A DNA stretch of 64,000 bases from Flavobacterium sp. (GCA_016787805.1 JAEUTY010000004.1:1-64000), one strand, 5' to 3'. Shown: positions 1 through 8,825, counted from the stretch's first letter. The notes: generated by a model not told the origin, from the sequence alone. Made by a program: numbers and translations.

Positions 1-1034
1 ATTTATCTGAAGAATTAAATGATGTCTATGAACCGTATGATTTTGAAGAAGTTAATCATTCGAATGAAGTTGAAAACATTCGTGTTGTTGATGCCATTAC
101 ACAATCATTAAAACAATCGATGGAACGCCATCCGAATTTGGTGATTATGGGTCAAGATATTGCTGAATACGGTGGTGCATTCAAAATTACAGAGGGTTTT
201 GTTGAGCAATTTGGTAAAGATCGCGTTCGCAACACACCCATTTGCGAAAGTGCTGTAGTTTCGGCTGCCAATGGTTTGTCAATTAATGTTCACAAAGCCA
301 TTGTGGAAATGCAGTTTGCCGATTTCGTTTCAACTGGTTTTAATCCGATTGTAAATTTATTGGCCAAACAACATTACCGTTGGGGCGAAAAATCGGATGT
401 TGTAGTCCGAATGCCTTGTGGTGGAGGAACTCAAGCTGGACCCTTTCACTCGCAAACCAATGAAGCTTGGTTTACTAAAACGCCTGGTTTAAAAGTAGTT
501 TATCCAGCTTTTCCTTATGATGTAAAAGGTTTGTTGAATACGGCCATTAATGATCCAAATCCAGTTATCTTCTTTGAGCACAAACAATTGTATCGTTCGG
601 TTTATCAAGATGTTCCTAAAGATTATTATACGATTCCATTTGGTAAAGCTTCAGTAATTAAAGAAGGAACTGATGTTACTATCATTTCATTTGGAGCTGG
701 AGTACATTGGGCATTAGAAACTTTGGCAAAACACCCTGAAATCAAAGCAGATGTAATTGATTTAAGAACCTTGCAACCATTGGATGTGGAAACCATTTAT
801 GCCTCTGTAAAGAAAACTAACAAATGCATTATTCTTCAAGAAGACACCATGTTTGGTGGAGTGTCAAGTGATATTTCGGCTCTAGTGATGGAAAACTGTT
901 TTGAATATTTAGACGCGCCAGTACAACGTGTTGGCAGTATTGAAACGGCCATTCCGTTTGTAAAACCATTGGAAGATCAGTATTTGCCAAAAGTACGATT
1001 TGAAGAAAAATTATTGGAATTGTTGCAATACTAA
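1..1034 (+). CDS. 2-oxoacid (branched-chain) dehydrogenase E1, C-terminal part, truncated by window edge
   Basis: The frame is open from base 3, so the gene starts before the window and the first ATG at 120 is internal. The visible 343 residues match the transketolase-like beta half of a thiamine-diphosphate E1: an N-terminal segment with a conserved GQDIAEYGGAFK stretch, PCGGGTQAGPFHSQ, then the C-terminal domain ending near VRFEEKLLELL. In Bacteroidota this protein is usually one chain of about 660 residues with alpha and beta halves fused. It would decarboxylate branched-chain 2-oxoacids and pass the acyl group to a lipoyl E2. The family call is firm; the exact substrate is inferred. Confidence 0.88.
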   Translation, partial: LSEELNDVYEPYDFEEVNHSNEVENIRVVDAITQSLKQSMERHPNLVIMGQDIAEYGGAFKITEGFVEQFGKDRVRNTPICESAVVSAANGLSINVHKAIVEMQFADFVSTGFNPIVNLLAKQHYRWGEKSDVVVRMPCGGGTQAGPFHSQTNEAWFTKTPGLKVVYPAFPYDVKGLLNTAINDPNPVIFFEHKQLYRSVYQDVPKDYYTIPFGKASVIKEGTDVTIISFGAGVHWALETLAKHPEIKADVIDLRTLQPLDVETIYASVKKTNKCIILQEDTMFGGVSSDISALVMENCFEYLDAPVQRVGSIETAIPFVKPLEDQYLPKVRFEEKLLELLQY

Positions 1035-1053
1035 ATCATCATCGTACTTATAG

Positions 1054-1926
1054 ATGTCTTTATCTAAAACATATAGCCTTGATGCCTCACTAAAAGAATA
1101 TTTTATTGAAAATGGATATTTAAAGTTATCCAAAGCAATTTCACCCTTATTACTTCAACAACTTAGAGTCGCTGTTGATGCTATGACTGCAAAGGGAAAT
1201 CAACTTCCTGATAATGCCGTTTTGGAATCTAATAACAAGCAATACGTTGTTGCAATTGATAAAATTGTAGCCAATTCCAATCCCATCTTTGCAGAACTAT
1301 TGGGTAGCCCTTTGTTATTATCGATAGCAGCATCATTGTGTGGAGACGATTTTTTTCCAGTACAAGATTTTATCGTAATCAAAACATTAGGCGATCATAA
1401 TGAGGTAAAATGGCATCAAGATGTGGTAACAAAAGCACATGAAAAAACCTTTATGATAGGTTTTTATCTTGATGCAGCAAATGATGAAAACGGAGCTTTG
1501 CGTGTTATTCCGGGGAGTCATAAAAGTAATTTGTCGATTTGTGACTTAGAGAAGATGGAATACCAATCGTTGGATATGGAAGCAGGCGATGTTTTGATTC
1601 ATAATCTTAAAATAGCACACAGTTCGGGTGAATTGACCACATTTCCGCAACGAAGAGTCGTTTATTTTGAATTTATGTCTTCTAGTGCCATACTTCAAGA
1701 AAACATTTATCCAGAATCATTTGTTGATTTGCGCATTGGTCTTATTCCAAATGCCATTCGTTGCTTTCAACAAAAGCACCCAGAAGTACTTCCATTTCAT
1801 TGGAATCATCCGCAAAAGGATAACTATCCAACAAATGCAAATCCTATTGCTGCTATAAATGAACTATACAAAGAGCCCAAAAAAGTAAGAGCGGCCAACT
1901 ATTGTTTTGATTTTACTACTTTTTAA
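1054..1926 (+). CDS. Phytanoyl-CoA dioxygenase (PhyH) family protein
   Basis: 290 residues with the Fe(II)/2-oxoglutarate oxygenase facial triad of the PhyH family: H121 and D123 in WHQD, and H189 in HNLKIAHSSG, followed by R200 as the likely 2-oxoglutarate anchor. The segment around GALRVIPGSHK is also typical of the family. It should hydroxylate an unidentified small substrate in the cytoplasm; there is no signal peptide. It starts 19 bases after the E1 stop, so co-transcription with that gene is possible. The true substrate cannot be told from sequence. Confidence 0.8.
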   Translation: MSLSKTYSLDASLKEYFIENGYLKLSKAISPLLLQQLRVAVDAMTAKGNQLPDNAVLESNNKQYVVAIDKIVANSNPIFAELLGSPLLLSIAASLCGDDFFPVQDFIVIKTLGDHNEVKWHQDVVTKAHEKTFMIGFYLDAANDENGALRVIPGSHKSNLSICDLEKMEYQSLDMEAGDVLIHNLKIAHSSGELTTFPQRRVVYFEFMSSSAILQENIYPESFVDLRIGLIPNAIRCFQQKHPEVLPFHWNHPQKDNYPTNANPIAAINELYKEPKKVRAANYCFDFTTF

Positions 1927-2027
1927 TGTCATGAGATACTTGTTAACTTCAGCCTTAAAATTTTTATTAGGTACATTCCAATCATTTTAAAAAAATAATT
2001 ACCTTTCCAAAAATTAAATTTTAAATC

Positions 2028-2720
2028 ATGGAAAACCAAAACATTATTGTTTCTGAAGCCTCAGATATCGAAAGAGCTTCCTTTTTTAGAAAAACCTATT
2101 CCCATGTAGCCTTTGCTATTATGGCTTTTATTGTTGTTGAAACTCTTTTAATCCAATTTGTTCCTTATGATGTAATTGCTTGGATGTTGGGCGGAAAATA
2201 TGTTTGGCTTTTTATTTTAGGTCTTTTTTGGCTTGGATCAACAATGTCAAATAAATTGGCTTTTCATCCTTCACAAAACCAACAGTATTTAGGTTTAGGA
2301 TTGTATATTTTATTGGAGGCAATTATCTTTTTACCTATGATTGTTATTGCATTATCTATAGTTGATGGGCCCAATTTATTGTATCAAGCTGCCATTATCA
2401 CCTTATTCATGTTTTCAGGGTTGACTGCAGTAGTCTTTTTTACTAAAACTGATTTTTCGTTTTTAAGAACCATAATTGTTGTTGGTGGTTTTATAGCATT
2501 GGGAATTATCGTTGTGGGTGCTATCTTTGGATTCGATTTAGGATTATGGTTTTCGGTAGGAATGGTTATTTTAGCCTCTGCGAGTATTTTGTACCAAACT
2601 AGTCAAATTAAAGATCAGTTTCATACCGGACAGTACGTTGGAGCGGCTTTGCAATTATTTGCTTCCATTATGTTGTTGTTCTGGTATGTATTACGTATTT
2701 TAATGAGCAGAAGAGATTAA
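2028..2720 (+). CDS. Bax inhibitor-1/YccA family membrane protein
   Basis: 230 residues with about seven hydrophobic helices and the ordering typical of the BI-1/YccA family: a short hydrophilic N-terminus (ERASFFRKTYSHVAFAIMAF), the first helix, and a C-terminal helix ending in basic residues. Family members are pH-sensitive calcium-leak channels or FtsH-associated proteins in the inner membrane; the role here is not known. It stands alone, with a terminator just downstream. Confidence 0.85.
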   Translation: MENQNIIVSEASDIERASFFRKTYSHVAFAIMAFIVVETLLIQFVPYDVIAWMLGGKYVWLFILGLFWLGSTMSNKLAFHPSQNQQYLGLGLYILLEAIIFLPMIVIALSIVDGPNLLYQAAIITLFMFSGLTAVVFFTKTDFSFLRTIIVVGGFIALGIIVVGAIFGFDLGLWFSVGMVILASASILYQTSQIKDQFHTGQYVGAALQLFASIMLLFWYVLRILMSRRD

Positions 2721-2742
2721 TCAATTTTTCTTTATAATAGTT

Positions 2743-2772
2743 AAAGAGTCCGATTTGGGCTCTTTTTTTTTG
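2743..2772 (+). terminator. Rho-independent terminator after BI-1 gene
   Basis: An inverted repeat AAAGAGTCC / GGGCTCTTT with a five-base loop is followed by a run of eight or more T residues, 22 bases after the BI-1 stop. Confidence 0.8.
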
Positions 2773-2809
2773 GTATAATTGTTGGTGTTTTTTAGATAAA
2801 CAATAATCC

Positions 2810-3430
2810 ATGCGAATCTTTCTTTTACTTTTTCTGCTTGTATTTTTTTCCTGTACAAAAACTACCCAAATCAATAACGAAACGATTGTTGCTATTCAGC
2901 CCTACAGAGGTTTTCCAAAGAACAAAGTAGATACATTAGCAAAAACTATTGCCACCTTTTATCAATTAAAAGTAGTGGTACTGCCTGAGATTGATCTACC
3001 CAAATCGGCTTTTGTCAACATTAAATCACCCCGATATAGAGCCGATAGTATTATTCGAATTCAAAATAGAAATCGATTTGATCATTATGATTTTGTAGTA
3101 GGTTTGACTGCAAGTGATATTTCGGTTACAAAAGTAAATCCCGATGGTTCTGTGAAAAAACCGGAGTGGAAGTACAATGATTTTGGCGTTATGGGATTGG
3201 CTTATCGGCCTGGAAAAAGCGCGATAATTTCTTCTTTTCGTCTCAAAACCAATGATTCTAAATTGCATTTTACTCGATTGAAGAAAGTGACTATTCACGA
3301 ATTTGGCCATAATTTAGGATTGCCACATTGTAAAAACGCACATTGTGTGATGACCAGTGCCAATGAGAAGATTGCTACCATTGATAATGAAAAAATGGAA
3401 TTGTGTGCTCATTGCAAGAACTTACTTTAG
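2810..3430 (+). CDS. Archaemetzincin-like zinc protease, lipoprotein
   Basis: 206 residues. The N-terminus (MRIFLLLFLLVFFSC) is a lipoprotein signal with Cys about residue 15. The C-terminal part has the archaemetzincin signature in full: HEFGH, then GLPHC, C-x4-C, CVM, exactly 17 residues and CAHC. The first motif supplies the catalytic zinc ligands and the glutamate; the four cysteines bind a structural zinc. Archaemetzincins are normally cytoplasmic and their substrates are poorly known, so a membrane-anchored periplasmic or surface form is notable. It follows a terminator and stands alone. Confidence 0.82.
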   Translation: MRIFLLLFLLVFFSCTKTTQINNETIVAIQPYRGFPKNKVDTLAKTIATFYQLKVVVLPEIDLPKSAFVNIKSPRYRADSIIRIQNRNRFDHYDFVVGLTASDISVTKVNPDGSVKKPEWKYNDFGVMGLAYRPGKSAIISSFRLKTNDSKLHFTRLKKVTIHEFGHNLGLPHCKNAHCVMTSANEKIATIDNEKMELCAHCKNLL

Positions 3431-3753
3431 CACATAAAAAGCATTTCGACAGGCTCAATGTGACAATTGTTGTATCAATTAGCAATAAAAATAATTACAC
3501 TTAAAGGTAATTTTTAGTATATTTGGTTTCTTACAACTATTATTTTTTTAAGTCACTTTGGGTTTGGTTTTGTTTGTACTTAGTTCCTAATTGATTGTAT
3601 TTTGAGGGAAAAGGTTAGGGCAAAGGGTGCCACAACTACGAAGTAAATAAGAAGTAACTATGACGATACTATGACGTAACTACGACTTACTAGACTATTT
3701 ATGTCCTATTTGAATTGGAAAAAAGTAAACTATAAGCAACCCATTGAACGACG
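3431..3753. other. Intergenic stretch with short degenerate repeats
   Basis: No coding signal. Near 3446-3464 there is a TTTCGACAGGCTCAATGTGA segment that resembles dispersed intergenic elements of flavobacteria. At about 3653-3690 a short unit (variants of ACTATGACG) is repeated three times imperfectly. No clear promoter was seen for the following G+C-rich gene. Confidence 0.4.
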
Positions 3754-4476
3754 ATGGCCAAAATAATTCATTATGAAGGTAAGCTCCCCAAGCGTATTGG
3801 GGATTGTGTGGTGTACCCGTTGAATGGCCAACTGATTGTTCGTGCCAAGAGTGGTTTTACGACCAAGGCATTGAAGACCAGTGTCAAGTATGCCCAATGC
3901 CGTAGCAATGCGCACGAATTTGGTCGGGTTTCGCGGTTGTGTAAGGTGATGCGGCAAGCGTTGTGGGGTATTTTGCCTCGGCAACACAATTTGGTGGTGG
4001 TGAATGGCTTGACGAAAAAAATGCGTGCCTTGCTGGATTTGGATGGTGTGAATGCGGTAGGTGAACGGAATTTGGCGGTGGCCTTTGCCCAAGTGGAAGC
4101 ACAGCAGGCTTTTGAGGGTTATGCGTTTAACCCGATGACTGCATTGGACGTACAGTATACCATGACCAACACACAGGTAAGCGGTGCCATTACCGCCGTA
4201 CCTTATACTGAAAATGCCACTCATTTGGGTTGGCGGGTACATGCATTGGCTTTTGATTTTGCTGCCCCTGCACACCAATTGACCTCGGGAGATTGGCAGT
4301 ACACCGCACTGGCGGCACCCAATTGGGAATTTGCTGTAGAGCGCCCAATGGTAGGTGATGGCACTGGCGTTGTGTTGACCCTTTTGGAAGTGGCTTTGTA
4401 TGCGCAAGCCAAAGACGGTTATGCGCCTTGCGCTGATGGTAGTAAAACGGTTTTGGTGGTAGGAGTGGGGCGGTGA
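3754..4476 (+). CDS. Hypothetical protein, DUF6266-like N-terminus, G+C-rich
   Basis: 240 residues with no signal peptide. The first ~75 residues (start MAKII, then IGDCVVYPLNGQLIVRAKSG and a segment ending in RQAL) resemble the N-terminal pattern of DUF6266-type Bacteroidota proteins; the remainder is not recognised. Sampled parts are about 50% G+C against about one third in neighbours, so transfer from elsewhere or unusual selection is likely. A nearly full-length open frame lies on the opposite strand (3730-4407), but its translation is rich in Q, H and R and looks like a composition artefact. Function unknown. Confidence 0.6.
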   Translation: MAKIIHYEGKLPKRIGDCVVYPLNGQLIVRAKSGFTTKALKTSVKYAQCRSNAHEFGRVSRLCKVMRQALWGILPRQHNLVVVNGLTKKMRALLDLDGVNAVGERNLAVAFAQVEAQQAFEGYAFNPMTALDVQYTMTNTQVSGAITAVPYTENATHLGWRVHALAFDFAAPAHQLTSGDWQYTALAAPNWEFAVERPMVGDGTGVVLTLLEVALYAQAKDGYAPCADGSKTVLVVGVGR

Positions 4477-4600
4477 GTTGTAAAAAGGGTGTTTTTCCTG
4501 TATTTTGGTGAGGTAAAAAGCGTTATGTTTGGGTTATGACTTGAAAAAAGTGAGTTTATTGACGAGTGCAATTATAAACATAATCTATTAAATTTGAATT

Positions 4601-4948
4601 ATGGGAAAAATAGATATTGAAAAAACTAAACTATTTAATGATTATATTAAACATTTAAATACTTTATCGACAGGTTCAATTCTTTTATTAGTAACCTTTC
4701 TTGAAAAGATATTTTCAAATCCACTTGATAAATGGTTAGTTGCTATGTCGCTAATTTGTTTTCTGTCATCAGTAATTGGAGGAGTTGCAGTAAAAACTAT
4801 TTTAACACTTATGGCCTACCAAAATGTAGAAGATAATGAAATTCACCCATTTATATTGTCTATAAGTTATTATGGAACATATTTACTTTGGATTGGATTT
4901 CTTCTTGGTATAATTTCACTAGCAGTCTTTGGCATTATCAATCTATAA
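4601..4948 (+). CDS. Small membrane protein, hypothetical
   Basis: 115 residues with three hydrophobic segments (about 20-38, 48-70 and 87-112) and short charged loops. No family was recognised. It is the first gene of the repeat-separated accessory array: its stop is followed within about 10 bases by repeat unit A. No repeat copy was clearly recognisable upstream of it. Confidence 0.6.
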   Translation: MGKIDIEKTKLFNDYIKHLNTLSTGSILLLVTFLEKIFSNPLDKWLVAMSLICFLSSVIGGVAVKTILTLMAYQNVEDNEIHPFILSISYYGTYLLWIGFLLGIISLAVFGIINL

Positions 4949-4956
4949 TAAATTCA

Positions 4957-5145
4957 TAGCACACAACCCAGTTTCAAACAATTGCTAGGCTTGCGCTTGC
5001 TGCCTGCCTGCCAGCAGGTTTTGTTATTGCGGGAATAAGTTGTTGATTAAAACTCAGACTTTCTAAGAAAATTTGTAGATTTGTTTTTGTCAGTCTTCGT
5101 AGCAGCAACTTTTGCAAGCTGTATACGTTTGCCGTAATTTAAAAA
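4957..5145 (+). repeat. attC-like repeat unit A
   Basis: Complete copy of the dispersed repeat that separates accessory genes. The left stem arm GGCTTGCGCTTGCTGC (4988-5003) pairs imperfectly with the right arm GCAGCAACTTTTGCAAGCT (5102-5120). The right end is ACGTTTGCCGTAATTT with the conserved GTT at 5127. A G+C-rich palindrome lies beside the left arm at about 5001-5019. TAGATTTG (5076-5083) fits a Bacteroidota -7 promoter box. The next ATG is about 20 bases downstream. Confidence 0.75.
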
Positions 5146-5166
5146 ACTGTCATTGAATACAATTTC

Positions 5167-5931
5167 ATGAAAAAAATATTGCCTTTTCTATTATTGATGA
5201 ATCTTTTTTCTTGCATTTCACAGACTAAACAAAACAAGACAACAAAACTTGAAGAAAAAAAATCTATTGTTGACTATAACTTAATTATTGAAAACAAAAT
5301 ATTCGATGGAATTGAAATTGAAACACTTGAAATAGGAAATTTAAATTTGCCTTCAGGTAGAATTGTAGTCTGCGATCCCTTGGTATATAGTGACTCAAAC
5401 CCTTTTTTAGGAACAGTTAATCCAGGAAAATATCCAATCAAGATATATGTTGCTAAGAATAAAGATTCGGGAGATCGATATGCCTTAGCTCAATTAGAAT
5501 TTAGCAAAAAGAAAGCTGAAAAATGGGTACTAGCTTTACTAGAAAATGAAAATATTGAAGAATTAAAAGAAGATGATTCTTTTTTTGGATTTCCTGTTGA
5601 TTCAGGTTTAGGAAGTTTTTTTGATTATCAAACTAGTTTGAAGTATGAAAGATTCCTAAATGAGTTTTACAAAAAGAATCCTAATAAAAATATATATGAT
5701 GATTTTTTTGCAAGTGAATTCATGAAAAATGCAAAAGATAAAAGCGATCCAAATGATGTTGGAAATTGGATTAACTATACTTTTCCTGATACAGAATTAA
5801 ATATAGCAATGTTTCAATCTGGTTATGGTGATGGTTTATATCCAGTTTATTGGGGAATTGATTGTAATGGAGAAGTCACATCTTTAGTAATTGATTTTTT
5901 CGTGATTAACCTTCCCGAAATAAAAAAATAA
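5167..5931 (+). CDS. DUF4241 domain lipoprotein
   Basis: 254 residues. A lipoprotein signal (MKKILPFLLLMNLFSC) is followed by a DUF4241 domain from about residue 55: GRIVVCDPLVY, a PGKYPIKIYV strand, GFPVDSGLGSFFD, and a C-terminal SGYGDGLYPVYWG. DUF4241 proteins have no settled biochemical function. The stop codon directly abuts repeat unit B, and the start lies just beyond unit A, so the gene occupies one cassette-like interval. Confidence 0.75.
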   Translation: MKKILPFLLLMNLFSCISQTKQNKTTKLEEKKSIVDYNLIIENKIFDGIEIETLEIGNLNLPSGRIVVCDPLVYSDSNPFLGTVNPGKYPIKIYVAKNKDSGDRYALAQLEFSKKKAEKWVLALLENENIEELKEDDSFFGFPVDSGLGSFFDYQTSLKYERFLNEFYKKNPNKNIYDDFFASEFMKNAKDKSDPNDVGNWINYTFPDTELNIAMFQSGYGDGLYPVYWGIDCNGEVTSLVIDFFVINLPEIKK

Positions 5932-6106
5932 ACTACGGCTACCACCGTTTGCCACTATTGCTGGGCTTGCGCTAGCGTTTTGTTTTTGTGTGTAATAAGT
6001 TGGGGATTATAACTTTGACTTTCTGAGAAAATTTGTAGATTTGTTTTGCTTGATGATTACAGCAACAACTGATGCAAGTTATAAATGTTATAGGCAATTT
6101 TAAAAA
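5932..6106 (+). repeat. attC-like repeat unit B
   Basis: Begins directly after the DUF4241 stop with ACTACGGCTACC. Left arm GGGCTTGCGCTAGC, right arm around GCAACAACTGATGCAAG (about 6062-6078), right end ATGTTATAGGCAATTTT with GTT at 6087. It carries TTTG (6014-6017) and TAGATTTG (6036-6043) 18 bases apart, the best -33/-7 promoter pair of all the copies. It lacks the G+C-rich palindrome that units A, C, E and F carry. Confidence 0.75.
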
Positions 6107-6123
6107 TGTAGAATCCTGAAATT

Positions 6124-6576
6124 ATGAAAGTATCTCTTTTTTTGTTGACTCTGATTTTAACTATTAATACGTACTCTCAAAGTGAAAAATCGCTTGAAGA
6201 AACTAAAGCTTATATCCTTAAAATAACAAATCAATATGGAGAATTAAAGGATGGGAGTAAAATTAATGTTGAGTTTTATGGCGATTTATTAAGTGTTAAA
6301 AGTGGCATGGGAAAATTATTTGGATCACCAATATATTATGAAACTTTATATGATTTTAAAAACGTCTATAGATTTAAAGGGCCATTGCGAAAATCAGGAA
6401 ATATTGGAGAAATTGTAATTTGGGTTGATGCCACAACAAATTCAAAAAGTTATAGATGGAAAAAAAATGTTTTTAAGATTAATATGATTGACTATCAAGC
6501 CTCTGAACAACTCATGATTGCATTACAACATTTGAATAAACTTCTAAAAAATAAAACAAATATTGAAAAATTTTAA
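6124..6576 (+). CDS. Hypothetical secreted protein
   Basis: 150 residues with a cleavable signal peptide (MKVSLFLLTLILTINTYSQ). The mature part of about 130 residues is mixed alpha/beta in appearance, with no recognised motif. It lies alone between repeat units B and C. Function unknown; an envelope location is inferred from the signal peptide. Confidence 0.65.
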   Translation: MKVSLFLLTLILTINTYSQSEKSLEETKAYILKITNQYGELKDGSKINVEFYGDLLSVKSGMGKLFGSPIYYETLYDFKNVYRFKGPLRKSGNIGEIVIWVDATTNSKSYRWKKNVFKINMIDYQASEQLMIALQHLNKLLKNKTNIEKF

Positions 6577-6589
6577 TAAACAGTCTATG

Positions 6590-6773
6590 ACTCTAGTTAC
6601 ACGCTATTGTCAGTCTTGCGCTTGCTATTTTGTTTTTGTGGGGAATAAGTTTGTGACTACAACCTGCCTGTCGGCAGACAGGTTTTATCTTTCAAAGAAA
6701 TTATGTAGTTTTGTTTTGGTCAGTCATTGCAGCAGCAACTGGCGCAAGCCACAGACGTTAGCCGTAATTTAAC
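6590..6773 (+). repeat. attC-like repeat unit C
   Basis: The left arm GTCTTGCGCTTGCT (6613-6626) pairs with AGCAACT plus GGCGCAAGCC (6734-6750), leaving a small bulge in the right arm. The right end ACGTTAGCCGT (6755-6765) is the exact reverse complement of the left end ACGGCTAAC of unit D. The G+C-rich palindrome (about 6662-6683) sits some 40 bases further in than in units A and E. TAGTTTTG at 6706-6713 fits a -7 box. Confidence 0.78.
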
Positions 6774-6790
6774 CTCAAAACCCTGAAAAA

Positions 6791-8230
6791 ATGAAAACCT
6801 CATTCCTTTTTTTACTTATAAATATAGTAAACATTTCATTTTCTCAAATTTCAACATCAATAATTCCAATATCAAAAACTTATTCTTCAAATAGTGAATT
6901 TGAGTTAAATTCAATTTCTTATGATAACGAATTTCCAAATTTAAAAGGAGAATCTTTTGTTTATTATACAGAAGAAACAGACAGTTTAGGCGGAAAAAAA
7001 ATATTATATAAAATAAATCGCTCATTTGATATTTATGATGGTTATCCATTCTTTTTAGCAATTAGTAATGATGGAAGAAAAATTATTTATATAAAAAATG
7101 AAGTTTATTACAAGGGAGAAGAGCACAAAAATGTAACATATTATGTTGATGGAAAATTAATAAAAACTTATACAACAGAGGAATTTATTGATTGCAATAA
7201 AGACCATGAAAAGTGTGAAATTTTTTTTAATAATCAATACACGACATATAAAAACGAAGGTGCGACGACAAGAGAATTTAAAGATGATATTACAGAAAAA
7301 GATAAATTCTTAAATAAGAACTTTGTTTTCAATAAAAATGATACCATTTATGTTATTGATAATAGAAAAAAAATTCATCTATTTGATTTAAATAAGAATG
7401 AATTTATCAAAAGAAAAATTGATCTTGACTCAATATATCCAAAAATCAAAAATATAGAAGCTGTAAAAAGTAAAGTTTCCTATTATAATTATCCTTATAA
7501 ATATATTATTGATATTGAAGATTCTAACAACAACAAAAAGCTTTCCGAAACGATAAGTGAAATATCAAAACTTAAATTTATTCCAATACACGATTCAACT
7601 TTTGGTAAATACAAACTACATAGAATTGAGCTAACGGGTTATATAGACAAAAATGGAAAACTTGAAATTGATTTTATTAAATGCGACAAAATATTTGATG
7701 AAAATAAAATAAAAGATTATTTAAAAACCGCAACTTTCAAAACTGACTTTATACCAAAAGAAGTTGACAAAATTTATTTAACTAGTTTTTTTGGCGGATA
7801 TAGAAATTACGATGATAAAATTGCTGAACAAGAAACTATTAAAGAAAAAGAAGATCGATTAGAAAAATATAAAAAACGTCTAACATTAGACAAAATAGAT
7901 GACATTTATATTCCTAAAAATCTCTATGAATGCTTTACAGAATTAGATAAAACTCTAAATTTTGAAAGCAAAAAGCAACTTAAAGAGTCTAAAGATGCTT
8001 GGCAGTTTAATTCACATATGGGAGGTTTAGGAATGTGGATTAGAAACAATTGGGGAATTAATGGAGGTTCACGTCTTTCAAAATATTTTCATAATCGCGA
8101 AGTTGGAACAAAAAGAGGATTTGGAAATGATGAAATTTCAGGAATAATAATTGAACAATATATTAAATGGCTAAAAGGAGATAAAGAATCTTGGGTAAAA
8201 TGGGAAAAAGAAAATCCAAACAAAAATTAA
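6791..8230 (+). CDS. Secreted protein with C-terminal DUF6794-like domain
   Basis: 479 residues, very A+T-rich. Signal peptide at 1-18 (MKTSFLFLLINIVNISFS). The first 350 residues are Lys/Asp/Asn-rich and not recognised. The last ~105 residues (from IYIPKNLYECFTELDK, with GLGMWIRNNWGI and a Trp-rich end) match the DUF6794 pattern as I know it. The gene fills the interval between repeat units C and D exactly, its stop touching the ACGGCTAAC end of unit D. Function unknown. Confidence 0.65.
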   Translation: MKTSFLFLLINIVNISFSQISTSIIPISKTYSSNSEFELNSISYDNEFPNLKGESFVYYTEETDSLGGKKILYKINRSFDIYDGYPFFLAISNDGRKIIYIKNEVYYKGEEHKNVTYYVDGKLIKTYTTEEFIDCNKDHEKCEIFFNNQYTTYKNEGATTREFKDDITEKDKFLNKNFVFNKNDTIYVIDNRKKIHLFDLNKNEFIKRKIDLDSIYPKIKNIEAVKSKVSYYNYPYKYIIDIEDSNNNKKLSETISEISKLKFIPIHDSTFGKYKLHRIELTGYIDKNGKLEIDFIKCDKIFDENKIKDYLKTATFKTDFIPKEVDKIYLTSFFGGYRNYDDKIAEQETIKEKEDRLEKYKKRLTLDKIDDIYIPKNLYECFTELDKTLNFESKKQLKESKDAWQFNSHMGGLGMWIRNNWGINGGSRLSKYFHNREVGTKRGFGNDEISGIIIEQYIKWLKGDKESWVKWEKENPNKN

Positions 8231-8382
8231 ACTACGGCTAACAGCCAGTTTCATGTAATTGCTGTATTTGTTTGTTTTTGTAGGAAATAAGTTTGTGACA
8301 ACTATTTTATCTTTCAAAGAAATTTCTTAGGTTTGTTTTGGCCAGTGACTGCAGCAGGAAACGTTATGGCAAAACTTCAAAA
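8231..8382 (+). repeat. attC-like repeat unit D
   Basis: Begins at the stop codon of the preceding gene with ACTACGGCTAAC (ACGGCTAAC at 8234-8242) and ends ACGTTATGGCAAAACTT (GTT at 8363). Much of the right stem arm is missing: the -7-like box TAGGTTTG (8328-8335) is 27 bases from the GTT, against 43 in units A, B and C. It is probably a partly deleted copy. Confidence 0.68.
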
Positions 8383-8393
8383 AATCTTTAAAT

Positions 8394-8825
8394 ATGAAAT
8401 ATTTCTTTTTTCATTCCTTTTTTCTTTTTTTATCTGTAATCTCATTTGGACAAACACCAGAAGATATTACCAAAAGGTTTTTTACAGATTTTGCCTCAAA
8501 TTCAAGTAAAGCAATTGATGAAATCTATAAAACTAATCCACATTCGGCAGATTTGACCGAAGCAATTAATACTATGAAAGAGGTGGCAAAGAATTATCCA
8601 AAAAACCTCGGGAAATATCATGGTTATGAACTAATTACTCAAGAGAAAATAACAAATAGTTTTATTTTACTAACCTATATGGTTCGTTTTGATCGTCAGC
8701 CAATGAGATTTACATTTATATATTATAAACCAAGTAATGAATGGAATCTATATTCTTTGAATTTTTCTGCTAATCTTGATGAAGAATTAGAACAAATTGC
8801 CAAGATTATCGAAACTAAGGATTAG
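8394..8825 (+). CDS. Hypothetical secreted protein
   Basis: 143 residues with a signal peptide (MKYFFFHSFFLFLSVISFG). The mature region looks like a small alpha+beta fold of the NTF2 kind (helices near FFTDFASNSSKAIDEIYK, strands near FTFIYYKPSNEWNLYSL), but I cannot assign a family. It lies alone between repeat unit D and the partial unit E. Confidence 0.62.
   Translation: MKYFFFHSFFLFLSVISFGQTPEDITKRFFTDFASNSSKAIDEIYKTNPHSADLTEAINTMKEVAKNYPKNLGKYHGYELITQEKITNSFILLTYMVRFDRQPMRFTFIYYKPSNEWNLYSLNFSANLDEELEQIAKIIETKD

Noticed and set aside
120-1034. ATG at 120 as start of the E1 gene
   Set aside because: The frame is open back to base 3, and the upstream residues continue the family pattern; the fused E1 protein begins outside the window.
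3730-4407. Long open frame on the minus strand opposite the G+C-rich gene
   Set aside because: Its translation is rich in Gln, His and Arg with no motif or signal, and the plus-strand frame looks like a protein. High G+C explains the absence of stops.
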